Shown: positions 16,062-23,546 of the stretch, in pieces
Layout: every line of letters starts with the position of its first letter
How positions within the stretch are numbered: the stretch's first letter is position 1
Origin: Mediterranea massiliensis
GTDB lineage: Bacteria > Bacteroidota > Bacteroidia > Bacteroidales > Bacteroidaceae
NCBI GenBank assembly: GCA_958402075.1
Contig: CATXSD010000013.1
Span: 1-40,924 of the forward strand
Reading direction: 5' to 3'
Length of the DNA stretch: 40,924 bases
Notes under the pieces: model-generated
Database searches by the model: none
What the model saw: only the letters and a program-made list of their open reading frames with translations
Told to the model about the DNA's origin: nothing
Translations under genes and position numbers: made by a program

Positions 16062-19000
16062 ATGGAAAAGAAACGTGGCATAGTGGAATGGGCCATGCAC
16101 TATCGTCAGATTGTGATTCTGGTGACATGTTGTCTGGTAGCATTCGGCATATACAGTCTGCCTGAGATGCAGAAGAACGAATTCCCTGACTTTACCATAC
16201 GGCAGGGGATGGTGGTGGCCGTAGCGCCGGGCAATACGGTGGAAGAAATGGTGGAACAGGTGACCAAGCCGCTGGAAGACTATATCTTCACGTATAAGGA
16301 GGTGAAGAAGGAAAAGACCTTTTCAACGACCCGTGACGGCATGGTCTTTATCCAAGTGGAACTGAATGACGACTTGAACAACAAGGATGAGTTCTGGAGC
16401 AAGTTCAAGCACGGAGTGGCAACGTTCAAGTCGCAGTTGCCGTCCAATGTCCTGGCCATACAGGTTATGGACGATTTTGGCGATACGTCGGCTCTGCTCA
16501 TCACCATGGAGAGCAAGGACAAGACTTACAGGGAACTGCATGGCTATATGGACGAACTGAAAGACCGCTTGCGCCGCATCAAGAGTGTGGGCCGACTGAC
16601 GGTGAGCGGCGAACGGAAGGAGCAGATCTCCGTTTACCTCGATCCGGCCCGTCTGTCGCAATATGGCCTGAATGAGCAGACTCTTGCGGCTACTCTGTTT
16701 ACAAAAGGGTTTGTCACTTCGGGGGGGCGGATACAGACTCCGGACTATGTATTACCCGTCCATGTGGAGCAGTCTTTCAATACGCTCTACGATGTGGAGC
16801 AGCAGATTGTCTACAACGACCCTTCAGGAAATAATGTGCGGCTGAAGGACGTGGCCCGTGTGGTAAAGGAGTACCCTCATGCCGACAGCTACATTACCAA
16901 TAACGGTACCAAGTGTATTCTGCTCAGTGTCGAGATGAAGAAGGGACAGAATATCGTGCAGATGGGCGAAGAGGTGGACCGTGTGCTGACTGCATTCAAA
17001 AGTGAATTGCCGTCCGAAGTGAACATGTACCGCATTACTGACCAGGCCCGGGTAGTGGGCGACAGCGTCAATACGTTCCTGCGCGAGTTGCTGATTGCTA
17101 TCGGGGCCGTGGTCATTGTGGTCATGCTGTTGCTTCCGCTGAAGGTAGCTTTGGTAGCCGCTTCCACCATTCCCATCACTATATTCATTTCGCTGGGACT
17201 GTTTTACGCTTTCGGCATCGAACTGAATACCGTGACGCTGGCAGCGCTGATTGTCACCTTGGGTATGATTGTGGACAATTCGATTGTCATCATCGACAGC
17301 TATCTGGAGAAATTGGGTGAAGGCATGTCGCGTTGGCATGCGTCCATTCAGAGTGCCACCCACTTTTTTAAGTCCATCTTTTCGGCCACGCTGGCCATCA
17401 GCATTACGTTCTTTCCCTTCCTGATTGTTATCAAGGGAATGATACACGACTTTCTGCTCAGTTTTCCCTGGTCCATCACGCTCATTCTGGGTGTGTCGTT
17501 GTTGGTAGCCATGTTGCTGGTTCCGTTCATGCAGTTCTGGTTCATCCGCAAGCCGATGCCCAGCGTGCAGAAAGGTTTCTCGTTTCTGGCTGTCCTTCAG
17601 AAATACTATAACCGTTTGCTGGATGTCTGCTTTGCCCATCCGTATGTCACGTTGCTGGTGGGAATTGTTTCCATCGGGGTAGGTGTTGTATTGATGGGAA
17701 AGCTTCCCCAACGGCTGATGCCTATGGCCGACCGCGACCAGTTTGCCGTAGAGATTTATCTGCCGACCGGTTCGGCAGTCGAGAAGACTGCTGCCGTAGC
17801 CGACAGTGTGGAACATCTGCTGCGTCGGGATCCGCGTGTCCTTTCGGTGACGGCATTTGTGGGATGTTCTTCGCCGCGCTTCCATACGGCTTATGCTCCC
17901 CAGTTGGGAGGAACCAATTATGCTCAGCTGATTGTCAATACGACCGGCAACCGGGAGACGGTAGAGTTGCTGGACGAATATAGTCCCCGGTATACCAATG
18001 CTTTCCCCGAAGCCCGGGTCCGGTTCAAACAGATTGGTTTCAGCCAGGCTGTCTATCCGGTAGAGTTGCGTTTGAGCGGAAGTAATCTGGATACGTTGAA
18101 GACCATTGCCGGAAAGTATTTGGTTTTGTTGCGCAGCATGCCCGAAACGCAGTTGGCGCAGACCAACTTCAGCGAACCTCAGACGACTGTCAGTTTGCGG
18201 CTGAAGGAGGATGAGGCGGCGCGTTTGGGTATTAATAATGTACAGCTGGAAACTACATTGGCCTTGCGTTATGGGAACGGTCTGCCGATGGCCCGTGTAT
18301 GGGAAGGTAATTACGATATACCGGTCACACTGAAAAGTGAACAGGCAGACAGTGCTTCTTTTTTCGATTTGAAGGATGAGTTGGTTCCTGTAGCCGGAGG
18401 ATTGTCCTACGTCCCTTTGCGTCAGTTGGTGGAGATGCGTCCTTGCTCTGAAGACGGGCAGATAGTACGCAGAAACGGGGTCTACACCATTACCGTGATG
18501 TCTGATGTCCGTCGGGAAGTGAATCCGACAGCCTTTACGGAAAAGCTGATGAAGCGTCTGGAAGAAATACCGCTTCCCCAGGGAGTGGAGCTTGCTTATG
18601 GCGGCGACCGCGAGCAGGACAACGAGAACCTGCCGCCCATCATGGGGGCTCTGGCCATTGCCGCCTTCATTATCTTTTTCATTCTGTTGGCCCATTTCCG
18701 CCGCATCAGCATTGCTCTGCTGATATTTGCAAGCATGACGCTCTGTCTGTTCGGTACGGCAGTAGGTGTGCTCATTCAGGGTGTGGATTTCAGTATGACC
18801 AGTACGCTGGGCATCATCAGCCTGATGGGTATCATTGTCCGTAACGGCATCATCATGATCGATTATGCCGAAGAACTGCGGACTACCGAAAGACTGAGTG
18901 TACGTGACGCCATCTATCATTCGGCCCGCCGACGCATGCGCCCCATCTTCCTGACGTCTGCTGCCGCATCAATGGGTGTCATCCCGATGATTTTGGGCAA

Positions 19001-19154
19001 GAGCGGTTTGTGGATGCCGATGGGAACAGTGATCTGTTACGGTACGCTGATTACGATGCTGTTCCTGCTGACGGTACTTCCCGTATGCTATCTGCTGATA
19101 TTCAGGGGTAGTACAGGGCGCAGAGTGAAGAATGAAGCTTTGGAAAGACAGTGA
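16062..19154 (+). CDS. RND-superfamily efflux transporter (AcrB/HAE1-like inner-membrane pump)
   Basis: A 1030-residue proton-driven pump of the usual RND length. It has TM1 near residues 14-31, a large periplasmic porter loop, a TM2-TM6 block around residues 340-480, a second loop, and a TM8-TM12 block from about 860. TM4 contains GMIVDNSIVIIDSY: one Asp of the AcrB Asp-Asp proton-relay pair is kept and the second is Asn. The TM10/11 region has GIIVRNGIIMIDYAEE. Together with the upstream adaptor and downstream TolC-like gene it forms a tripartite pump. The substrate is unknown. The sequence resembles the hydrophobic/amphiphilic group more than the metal group, but this is a judgement by eye. 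Confidence 0.94.
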   Translation: MEKKRGIVEWAMHYRQIVILVTCCLVAFGIYSLPEMQKNEFPDFTIRQGMVVAVAPGNTVEEMVEQVTKPLEDYIFTYKEVKKEKTFSTTRDGMVFIQVELNDDLNNKDEFWSKFKHGVATFKSQLPSNVLAIQVMDDFGDTSALLITMESKDKTYRELHGYMDELKDRLRRIKSVGRLTVSGERKEQISVYLDPARLSQYGLNEQTLAATLFTKGFVTSGGRIQTPDYVLPVHVEQSFNTLYDVEQQIVYNDPSGNNVRLKDVARVVKEYPHADSYITNNGTKCILLSVEMKKGQNIVQMGEEVDRVLTAFKSELPSEVNMYRITDQARVVGDSVNTFLRELLIAIGAVVIVVMLLLPLKVALVAASTIPITIFISLGLFYAFGIELNTVTLAALIVTLGMIVDNSIVIIDSYLEKLGEGMSRWHASIQSATHFFKSIFSATLAISITFFPFLIVIKGMIHDFLLSFPWSITLILGVSLLVAMLLVPFMQFWFIRKPMPSVQKGFSFLAVLQKYYNRLLDVCFAHPYVTLLVGIVSIGVGVVLMGKLPQRLMPMADRDQFAVEIYLPTGSAVEKTAAVADSVEHLLRRDPRVLSVTAFVGCSSPRFHTAYAPQLGGTNYAQLIVNTTGNRETVELLDEYSPRYTNAFPEARVRFKQIGFSQAVYPVELRLSGSNLDTLKTIAGKYLVLLRSMPETQLAQTNFSEPQTTVSLRLKEDEAARLGINNVQLETTLALRYGNGLPMARVWEGNYDIPVTLKSEQADSASFFDLKDELVPVAGGLSYVPLRQLVEMRPCSEDGQIVRRNGVYTITVMSDVRREVNPTAFTEKLMKRLEEIPLPQGVELAYGGDREQDNENLPPIMGALAIAAFIIFFILLAHFRRISIALLIFASMTLCLFGTAVGVLIQGVDFSMTSTLGIISLMGIIVRNGIIMIDYAEELRTTERLSVRDAIYHSARRRMRPIFLTSAAASMGVIPMILGKSGLWMPMGTVICYGTLITMLFLLTVLPVCYLLIFRGSTGRRVKNEALERQ

Positions 19155-19192
19155 ACCGAGTGAATATGGATGAGACAGAACAACATTGGATT

Positions 19193-20485
19193 ATGAAAAT
19201 GAACAAGAACATACGATTGATATATCTGAGTGTGGCAGCGGGTTTGTGCTTCTCCCTGCCACTCTCTGCCCAGCATGCCTATACGCTGGACGAATGCATC
19301 CGCGAGGCTTTGAGCAACAACGTGCGCATCAAGAATGCCGAGAATGATCTTCGTGCGGCCCGTCAGGACCGTCGGTCGGCCTTTACCAATTATTTTCCCA
19401 GTGTGTCTGCTACGGGAGGAGGCTTTTTGGCCGACCAGGGACTGCTGCAAATGGAGATGGCCCCCGGGCAGGGTATTTCGATGATGAAGAACGGGGTGGT
19501 CGGCGGCGTCACGGCCAGTCTGCCGCTTTTCACCGGAGGGCAGATAGTCAATGGAAACAAGTTGGCAGAAGTCAATGTGGAAGTGAAGCGGCTGCAACGT
19601 GGCTTGTCGGACAAGGAGGTGAGGCTGACGGCCGAGCAATATTTCTGGCAGATTGTCACGCTGAAGGAAAAACTGAAAACCATCGCTACGGTCGAGAAGC
19701 AGCTGGGACAACTGAATGCGGATGTCGAAGCTGCCGTCCATGCAGGGCTCACTACCCGCAACGACTTGTTGCAGGTCCGGCTGCGGCAGAACGAAACCCG
19801 CAGCGGACGCATCGAAGTGGAAAATGCCCTCTCCCTGTCGCGTAGCATGCTGGCCCAATACATCGGCCATCCTGCCGACAGCGTCGATGTGCAGATGGAT
19901 ATCAGCTGGAGTCTTCCGCAACGGCCCGACAGCCTGTACCGCAATCCAGACTCCTCTTTATTGCTCACCGAGGAATATCATCTGTTGCTGCAGAACCTGA
20001 AAGCCAGCCGTTTGCAGCACAAGCAGACTGTGGGCAAGCACCTGCCTACGGTGGCCATCGGCGGCGGATATGTCTACGAGAATCTGTTGGACAAGGACCA
20101 GTCGTTCTGGATAGGGTTTGCCACGGTCAGCGTGCCGCTGACGGGGTGGTGGAGCGGAACGCACGAGATAAAGCGGGACAAACTGCGTGTGCAGAATGCC
20201 GAGAACCAGTTGGAGGACCAGAGCCAGCTGCTCGTCATCCGCATGCAGAATGCGTGGAACGAACTGAATGATGCCTATAAGCAGATGGAGATAGCCCTCC
20301 AGTCCATCGAACAGGCCGACGAAAACCTGAGGCTGAACACGGATTATTATTCAGCAGGGACCTGTACGATGAGCGAGCTGCTGGATGCACAGACTCTGTA
20401 TCAGCAGAGCCGCGACAAGTATGTGGAATCGTGCATGCAATATGAAGTGAAGAAACGCACTTATCTGCAGGCTACGGGCCGATAA
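19193..20485 (+). CDS. TolC-family outer-membrane efflux channel
   Basis: The third part of the tripartite pump. A signal peptide (KNIRLIYLSVAAGLCFSLPLSA-type stretch, cleavage before QHAYTLDECI) starts at Met 19193 or 19199. The frame is open from a GTG at 19151, but that adds a polar segment before the signal and is not used. After the signal comes YTLDECIREALSNN, the classic start of the first OEP repeat, then two repeats of long coiled-coil helices and short strands, with a second repeat near EEYHLLLQNLKASRL. The 430-residue length is normal. It follows the pump by 38 bases. Confidence 0.92.
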   Translation: MKMNKNIRLIYLSVAAGLCFSLPLSAQHAYTLDECIREALSNNVRIKNAENDLRAARQDRRSAFTNYFPSVSATGGGFLADQGLLQMEMAPGQGISMMKNGVVGGVTASLPLFTGGQIVNGNKLAEVNVEVKRLQRGLSDKEVRLTAEQYFWQIVTLKEKLKTIATVEKQLGQLNADVEAAVHAGLTTRNDLLQVRLRQNETRSGRIEVENALSLSRSMLAQYIGHPADSVDVQMDISWSLPQRPDSLYRNPDSSLLLTEEYHLLLQNLKASRLQHKQTVGKHLPTVAIGGGYVYENLLDKDQSFWIGFATVSVPLTGWWSGTHEIKRDKLRVQNAENQLEDQSQLLVIRMQNAWNELNDAYKQMEIALQSIEQADENLRLNTDYYSAGTCTMSELLDAQTLYQQSRDKYVESCMQYEVKKRTYLQATGR

Positions 20486-20518
20486 TTTGTCTTTTTCGAT
20501 TTTCTGCGTATCCCACAC

Positions 20519-20598
20519 AAGGGCACGGAAGCTATCGGATGTCTGCCGGCGGAAACTACTCTTCCTCTCCGCGGCGGTCTGCACAGCTCCGTGCCCTT
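20519..20598. terminator. Long-arm inverted repeat at the convergent end of tolC-like and AraC genes
   Basis: AAGGGCACGGA (20519-20529) and TCCGTGCCCTT (20588-20598) are perfect 11-base inverted copies around a 58-base loop. One arm lies inside the last codons of the AraC gene. It could act as a bidirectional end structure for the two convergent transcripts; there is no clean T-run. Confidence 0.3.
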
Positions 20599-21446
20599 TC
20601 TCTGTTCTGGCGGTAGCGCAGCGGAGACAGGCCGGTCTTCCTGGCGAAGAACTTGCCGAATACCGACTGGTCGGAAAAGCCGAGGAAGTCGGCTATCTCC
20701 TTGACGTCCATGTCAGTGCATTCCAGCAGACGTCTGGCATCGGCACAGATGAGTTCGGACAGGTGGAAACGGACGGTCCGCCCGGTCGTCTGCTTCACGA
20801 CCCGCGACAGGTAGGTGGTAGACACGTGGAGTCGATCGGCATAGAAGCGGAGGCTGTGGCACTGGCGGTAATGGGCGGCCGACAGCTTCTTGAACTCGCG
20901 GAAGAGTTCATTCGAACGGCTGACGCTGAGGGCGGCCGACGAACTGTTGCGGCACAGCAGGTCGCTGACCAGCAGCAACAGAAAGCTGCATTGTTGGCGC
21001 ACCATGCCGTTTCGGAAAAAACGGAACGACTGCATTTCACCTTCGAACAGGGTGAACGTCTTTTGCAGGTAGGCATGGTCGGTCGGAGAAAGCTGGAGGA
21101 CAGGAAGCCGGTAATTTCCCAGAAACGACGCCAGCTGGCTGTAGAGGGCATGCCCGTCGGGCAGGCTGTCGAAGTAAGCCGGCACCAGGTAGAGAATAAG
21201 GGCGTGGAAGTCGGGAGAGCTTGCGTAGAGGGTGGACGAGGTGCCTGGAGTCTGTACGGCCAGACTTCCGCATGTGACATCGTAGCGTCGGAAGGTATCT
21301 TGTATATATCCCTTTCCGCCGGTTACGAGGATGATGAAAAAGCCGTCTTCCATCCGCAGGCGGGCCGATGCGTCTGCCTGGTGGAGAAGGATATCATCAG
21401 TATCTTTTTGAGCGGCCTTCAGATGTTCTGTCAAGTCGAGAGCCAT
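20556..21446 (-). CDS. AraC-family transcriptional regulator
   Basis: A 296-residue regulator with an N-terminal beta-rich sensor and a C-terminal AraC domain: SLRFYADRLHVSTTYLSRVV as the first HTH, VKEIADFLGFSDQSVFGKFF as the second, then the RKTGLSPLRYRQ end. The frame extends to 21500, but a TATTTTTG -7 box at 21470-21477 lies in that extension, so Met 21446 (MALDLTEHL) is used. It is divergent from the YczE/kinase gene and convergent with the efflux operon. The 21480-21530 spacer carries TTTCGTT/AACGAAA inverted copies that could be an operator. Its target may be the divergent gene. The inducer is unknown. Confidence 0.9.
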   Translation of the reverse strand: MALDLTEHLKAAQKDTDDILLHQADASARLRMEDGFFIILVTGGKGYIQDTFRRYDVTCGSLAVQTPGTSSTLYASSPDFHALILYLVPAYFDSLPDGHALYSQLASFLGNYRLPVLQLSPTDHAYLQKTFTLFEGEMQSFRFFRNGMVRQQCSFLLLLVSDLLCRNSSSAALSVSRSNELFREFKKLSAAHYRQCHSLRFYADRLHVSTTYLSRVVKQTTGRTVRFHLSELICADARRLLECTDMDVKEIADFLGFSDQSVFGKFFARKTGLSPLRYRQNRERARSCADRRGEEE

Positions 21447-21469
21447 GTTATTCTTGCTGTTTGAGACGG

Positions 21470-21477
21470 CAAAAATA
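21470..21477 (-). promoter_or_regulatory. -7 box (TATTTTTG) of the second AraC gene
   Basis: Exact TAnnTTTG on the minus strand, 23 bases before the ATG at 21446. It supports the shorter start. Confidence 0.5.
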
Positions 21478-21581
21478 AGCAGAGTTTCGTTTTCGACCAA
21501 AAAAGGTTGTTCTTTTATGAACGAAAATCAGAAAAATGGAACGAACTTCGCGCCTTGAATCAATAAGGTAAAAAGAAGATT

Positions 21582-22910
21582 ATGAATACTTACATCGTCA
21601 GACGCTATCTGTTGTTTGCCGTTTCGCTGTTTGTCAATGCCTTGGGCATCGCTTTCATAACCAGGGCGCTGCTGGGGACATCGCCCATTACAAGCGTCAC
21701 TTATGTCTTGAGTATGTTCACTCCACTGACCATCGGGCAGTGGACCATCCTGTTCAATCTGTCATTTATGGTGTTTGAATTGTTTTTCATGACCCGCAAG
21801 GATTTGCGGTCCGACTGGCAGGCCTATCTGATGCAGGTACCCATTTCCCTTTGCTTCGGTCTGTTCATCGACCTGTCCATGAATATCCTGTTCTGGCTCC
21901 ATCCGACCGATTACTTTCTGGAAGTGGTCAGTCTGCTGATAGGTTGCTGCATACTGGCGGCCGGCATCGCGCTGGAAGTGAAGGCCAGTGTGGCGATGGT
22001 GGCAGGCGAATATTTTGTGAAGTCCATAGCCCGCCGTCTCCGCAAGGATTTCGGATTTGTGAAATTGAGTTTTGACGTCACGCTGGTCATTCTCTCCTGT
22101 GTGTTGTCGCTGGTGTTTATGGGAGGCATTTATGGTGTGCGCGAGGGGACGGTCGTGGCGGCGCTGGTCGTAGGCCCTATCGTACACTTCATCAGCCCGT
22201 ATTATCGTTTCCTGGACGGATGGATCCAGCCGCGTACAGTGGCCGTTTCCGATGCACGGACGCAGGGCGGACACAAGATCATCACCATCGCCCGCGAGTA
22301 TGGCAGCGGCGGACACCTGCTGGGGGAGATGTTGGCCCGCGAGCTGGGTGTGAAGCTCTACGACCGTGAGTTTATTCGCATGGCCGCCACCAAGCTGGGC
22401 ATGGACGAAGCCTATGTGCTGAAGAACGAGCAGTCCATTCCCTCCTTCTGGCTGAAGTGCATCTTTGCGCAGAGCGGAAAGAATTCGTTGGACCGGAGCC
22501 TGTCACCCGACGACGTGCTGTTCGTGGCCGAGAGCCGCATGGTGCAGGAGCTGGCCGCAAAGGGGCCGTGTGTCATCGTGGGCCGCTGTGCCGACTTTAT
22601 CCTGAAGGACAATCCCAACGTCATCAAGGTGTTCTGTTATTCGGACCCTCAGAGTGCCGTCCGCCGCTGTACGAAGGAATATAATCTGACGGCAGAGGAT
22701 GCCGCGTCGGAAATCAAGCGTATCAACAGGAACCGCATCACCCATTACGAATATTACACGGGCTGCAAATGGGGCGATCCCCATCATTATGACCTGCTGG
22801 TCAACACGGGCAGCATGGACTTGCAGATGGCTTGTGACCTGATCAAGGCCATGTACGAGCATTGGGAGTCACGCCCCACGAGGGAGGGAGCGGAGGTACG
22901 TCCGCAGTAA
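21582..22910 (+). CDS. Fusion of a YczE/YitT-like membrane protein with a cytidylate-kinase-like domain
   Basis: Residues 1 to about 215 form a membrane domain with five or six helices. Its segments ALGIAFITRALLGTSPITSV and GIALEVKASVAMVAGEYFVKSI resemble the YczE/YitT (DUF6198) family of unknown transport role. After a short linker, residue 229 onward reads KIITIAREYGSGGHLLGEMLA, the P-loop of the cytidylate-kinase-like family (Arg238 to Gly244 region). It continues with LYDREFI, VIVGRCADFIL and a lid-like RRCTKEYNLT..RIN..R segment. The protein would be an inner-membrane protein with a cytosolic nucleotide-kinase domain. Whether the kinase acts on CMP or another substrate is not known, and the essential cmk is presumably elsewhere. 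There is no frameshift; the fusion is one continuous frame. Confidence 0.85.
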   Translation: MNTYIVRRYLLFAVSLFVNALGIAFITRALLGTSPITSVTYVLSMFTPLTIGQWTILFNLSFMVFELFFMTRKDLRSDWQAYLMQVPISLCFGLFIDLSMNILFWLHPTDYFLEVVSLLIGCCILAAGIALEVKASVAMVAGEYFVKSIARRLRKDFGFVKLSFDVTLVILSCVLSLVFMGGIYGVREGTVVAALVVGPIVHFISPYYRFLDGWIQPRTVAVSDARTQGGHKIITIAREYGSGGHLLGEMLARELGVKLYDREFIRMAATKLGMDEAYVLKNEQSIPSFWLKCIFAQSGKNSLDRSLSPDDVLFVAESRMVQELAAKGPCVIVGRCADFILKDNPNVIKVFCYSDPQSAVRRCTKEYNLTAEDAASEIKRINRNRITHYEYYTGCKWGDPHHYDLLVNTGSMDLQMACDLIKAMYEHWESRPTREGAEVRPQ

Positions 22911-22920
22911 ATATCCGCAA

Positions 22921-22982
22921 TGCCTGCAGCAAATCGTCAGTACTTCTTGGGGATTAACTCCAGTACTTGTGTGGAAGTACTG
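22921..22982. repeat. Copy 2 of the dispersed AGTACT-rich element
   Basis: It begins TGCCTGCAGCAAATCGTCAG and contains three AGTACT units. It matches 1401-1461 as described there, and like copy 1 lies between two convergent gene ends (22910 and 22999). Confidence 0.7.
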
Positions 22983-22998
22983 GATATATCCTGCACTC

Positions 22999-23535
22999 TT
23001 ACAGATTCTCGGGAGTATTGTGTGACGGGAAGGAGTATGACTTTTCAAACATGTTTTCCAGCAGTTCGATTCCCGTCCGGGTTCGGAAGATGTTCCGTTT
23101 GACGGCATTGACGGCTTCGGCGGAGAGGCTATCTTCGTAGATGTTCACCAGAAAGTCGGCTTCCACCAGAATCTGATAATCTATGCCGGTAATGTCCTTG
23201 TATGTGTGATGGTGGGCGATGAGCCAGCAGACGCGGTTTGTTTGCCGGGCAGAGTAGTCGCCGGTGGCTTCGAGGAGCTTTCGGGCTTCCGCCGGTCCTT
23301 CCTGTTCCTGGTGCTTTCCGTCGCATGCGCCGTATTTCTGTTCGCTGATGTGTATGCCGATGTCGTGTACGATGGCGGCCGTTTCCAGTATGAACAGAGT
23401 CTCTTCGTCCAGTTGTTCCAACGTGCCGATAACCGAAGCCAGTTGGTATACTTTGATGAAATGCTGGATGCGTTTGGGGTCGCCTGCGTTGTAGGCGGTC
23501 ATGAGGGTTGTCAGTCGGGCGTGTTTGGGATTCAT
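22999..23535 (-). CDS. HD-domain metal-dependent phosphohydrolase
   Basis: A 178-residue cytosolic protein with the HD signature: His25 in RIQHFIKVYQLA, His57-Asp58 in AAIVHDIGIH, the LIAHHHTY histidines near 108-110 and an Asp in EADFLVN near 128. Such proteins hydrolyse phosphate esters of nucleotides or related compounds; the substrate here is unknown. The start at 23535 is chosen because the extension to 23730 overlaps the GH115 gene. It starts 11 bases after the GH115 stop and is probably co-transcribed, although the functions do not obviously connect. Confidence 0.88.
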   Translation of the reverse strand: MNPKHARLTTLMTAYNAGDPKRIQHFIKVYQLASVIGTLEQLDEETLFILETAAIVHDIGIHISEQKYGACDGKHQEQEGPAEARKLLEATGDYSARQTNRVCWLIAHHHTYKDITGIDYQILVEADFLVNIYEDSLSAEAVNAVKRNIFRTRTGIELLENMFEKSYSFPSHNTPENL

Positions 23536-23546
23536 ATCATGAATGT

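Noticed and set aside
16824..18920. 698-codon open frame antisense to the RND pump
   Set aside because: A shadow frame of low complexity (His/Gln-rich) opposite a gene with complete RND motifs.
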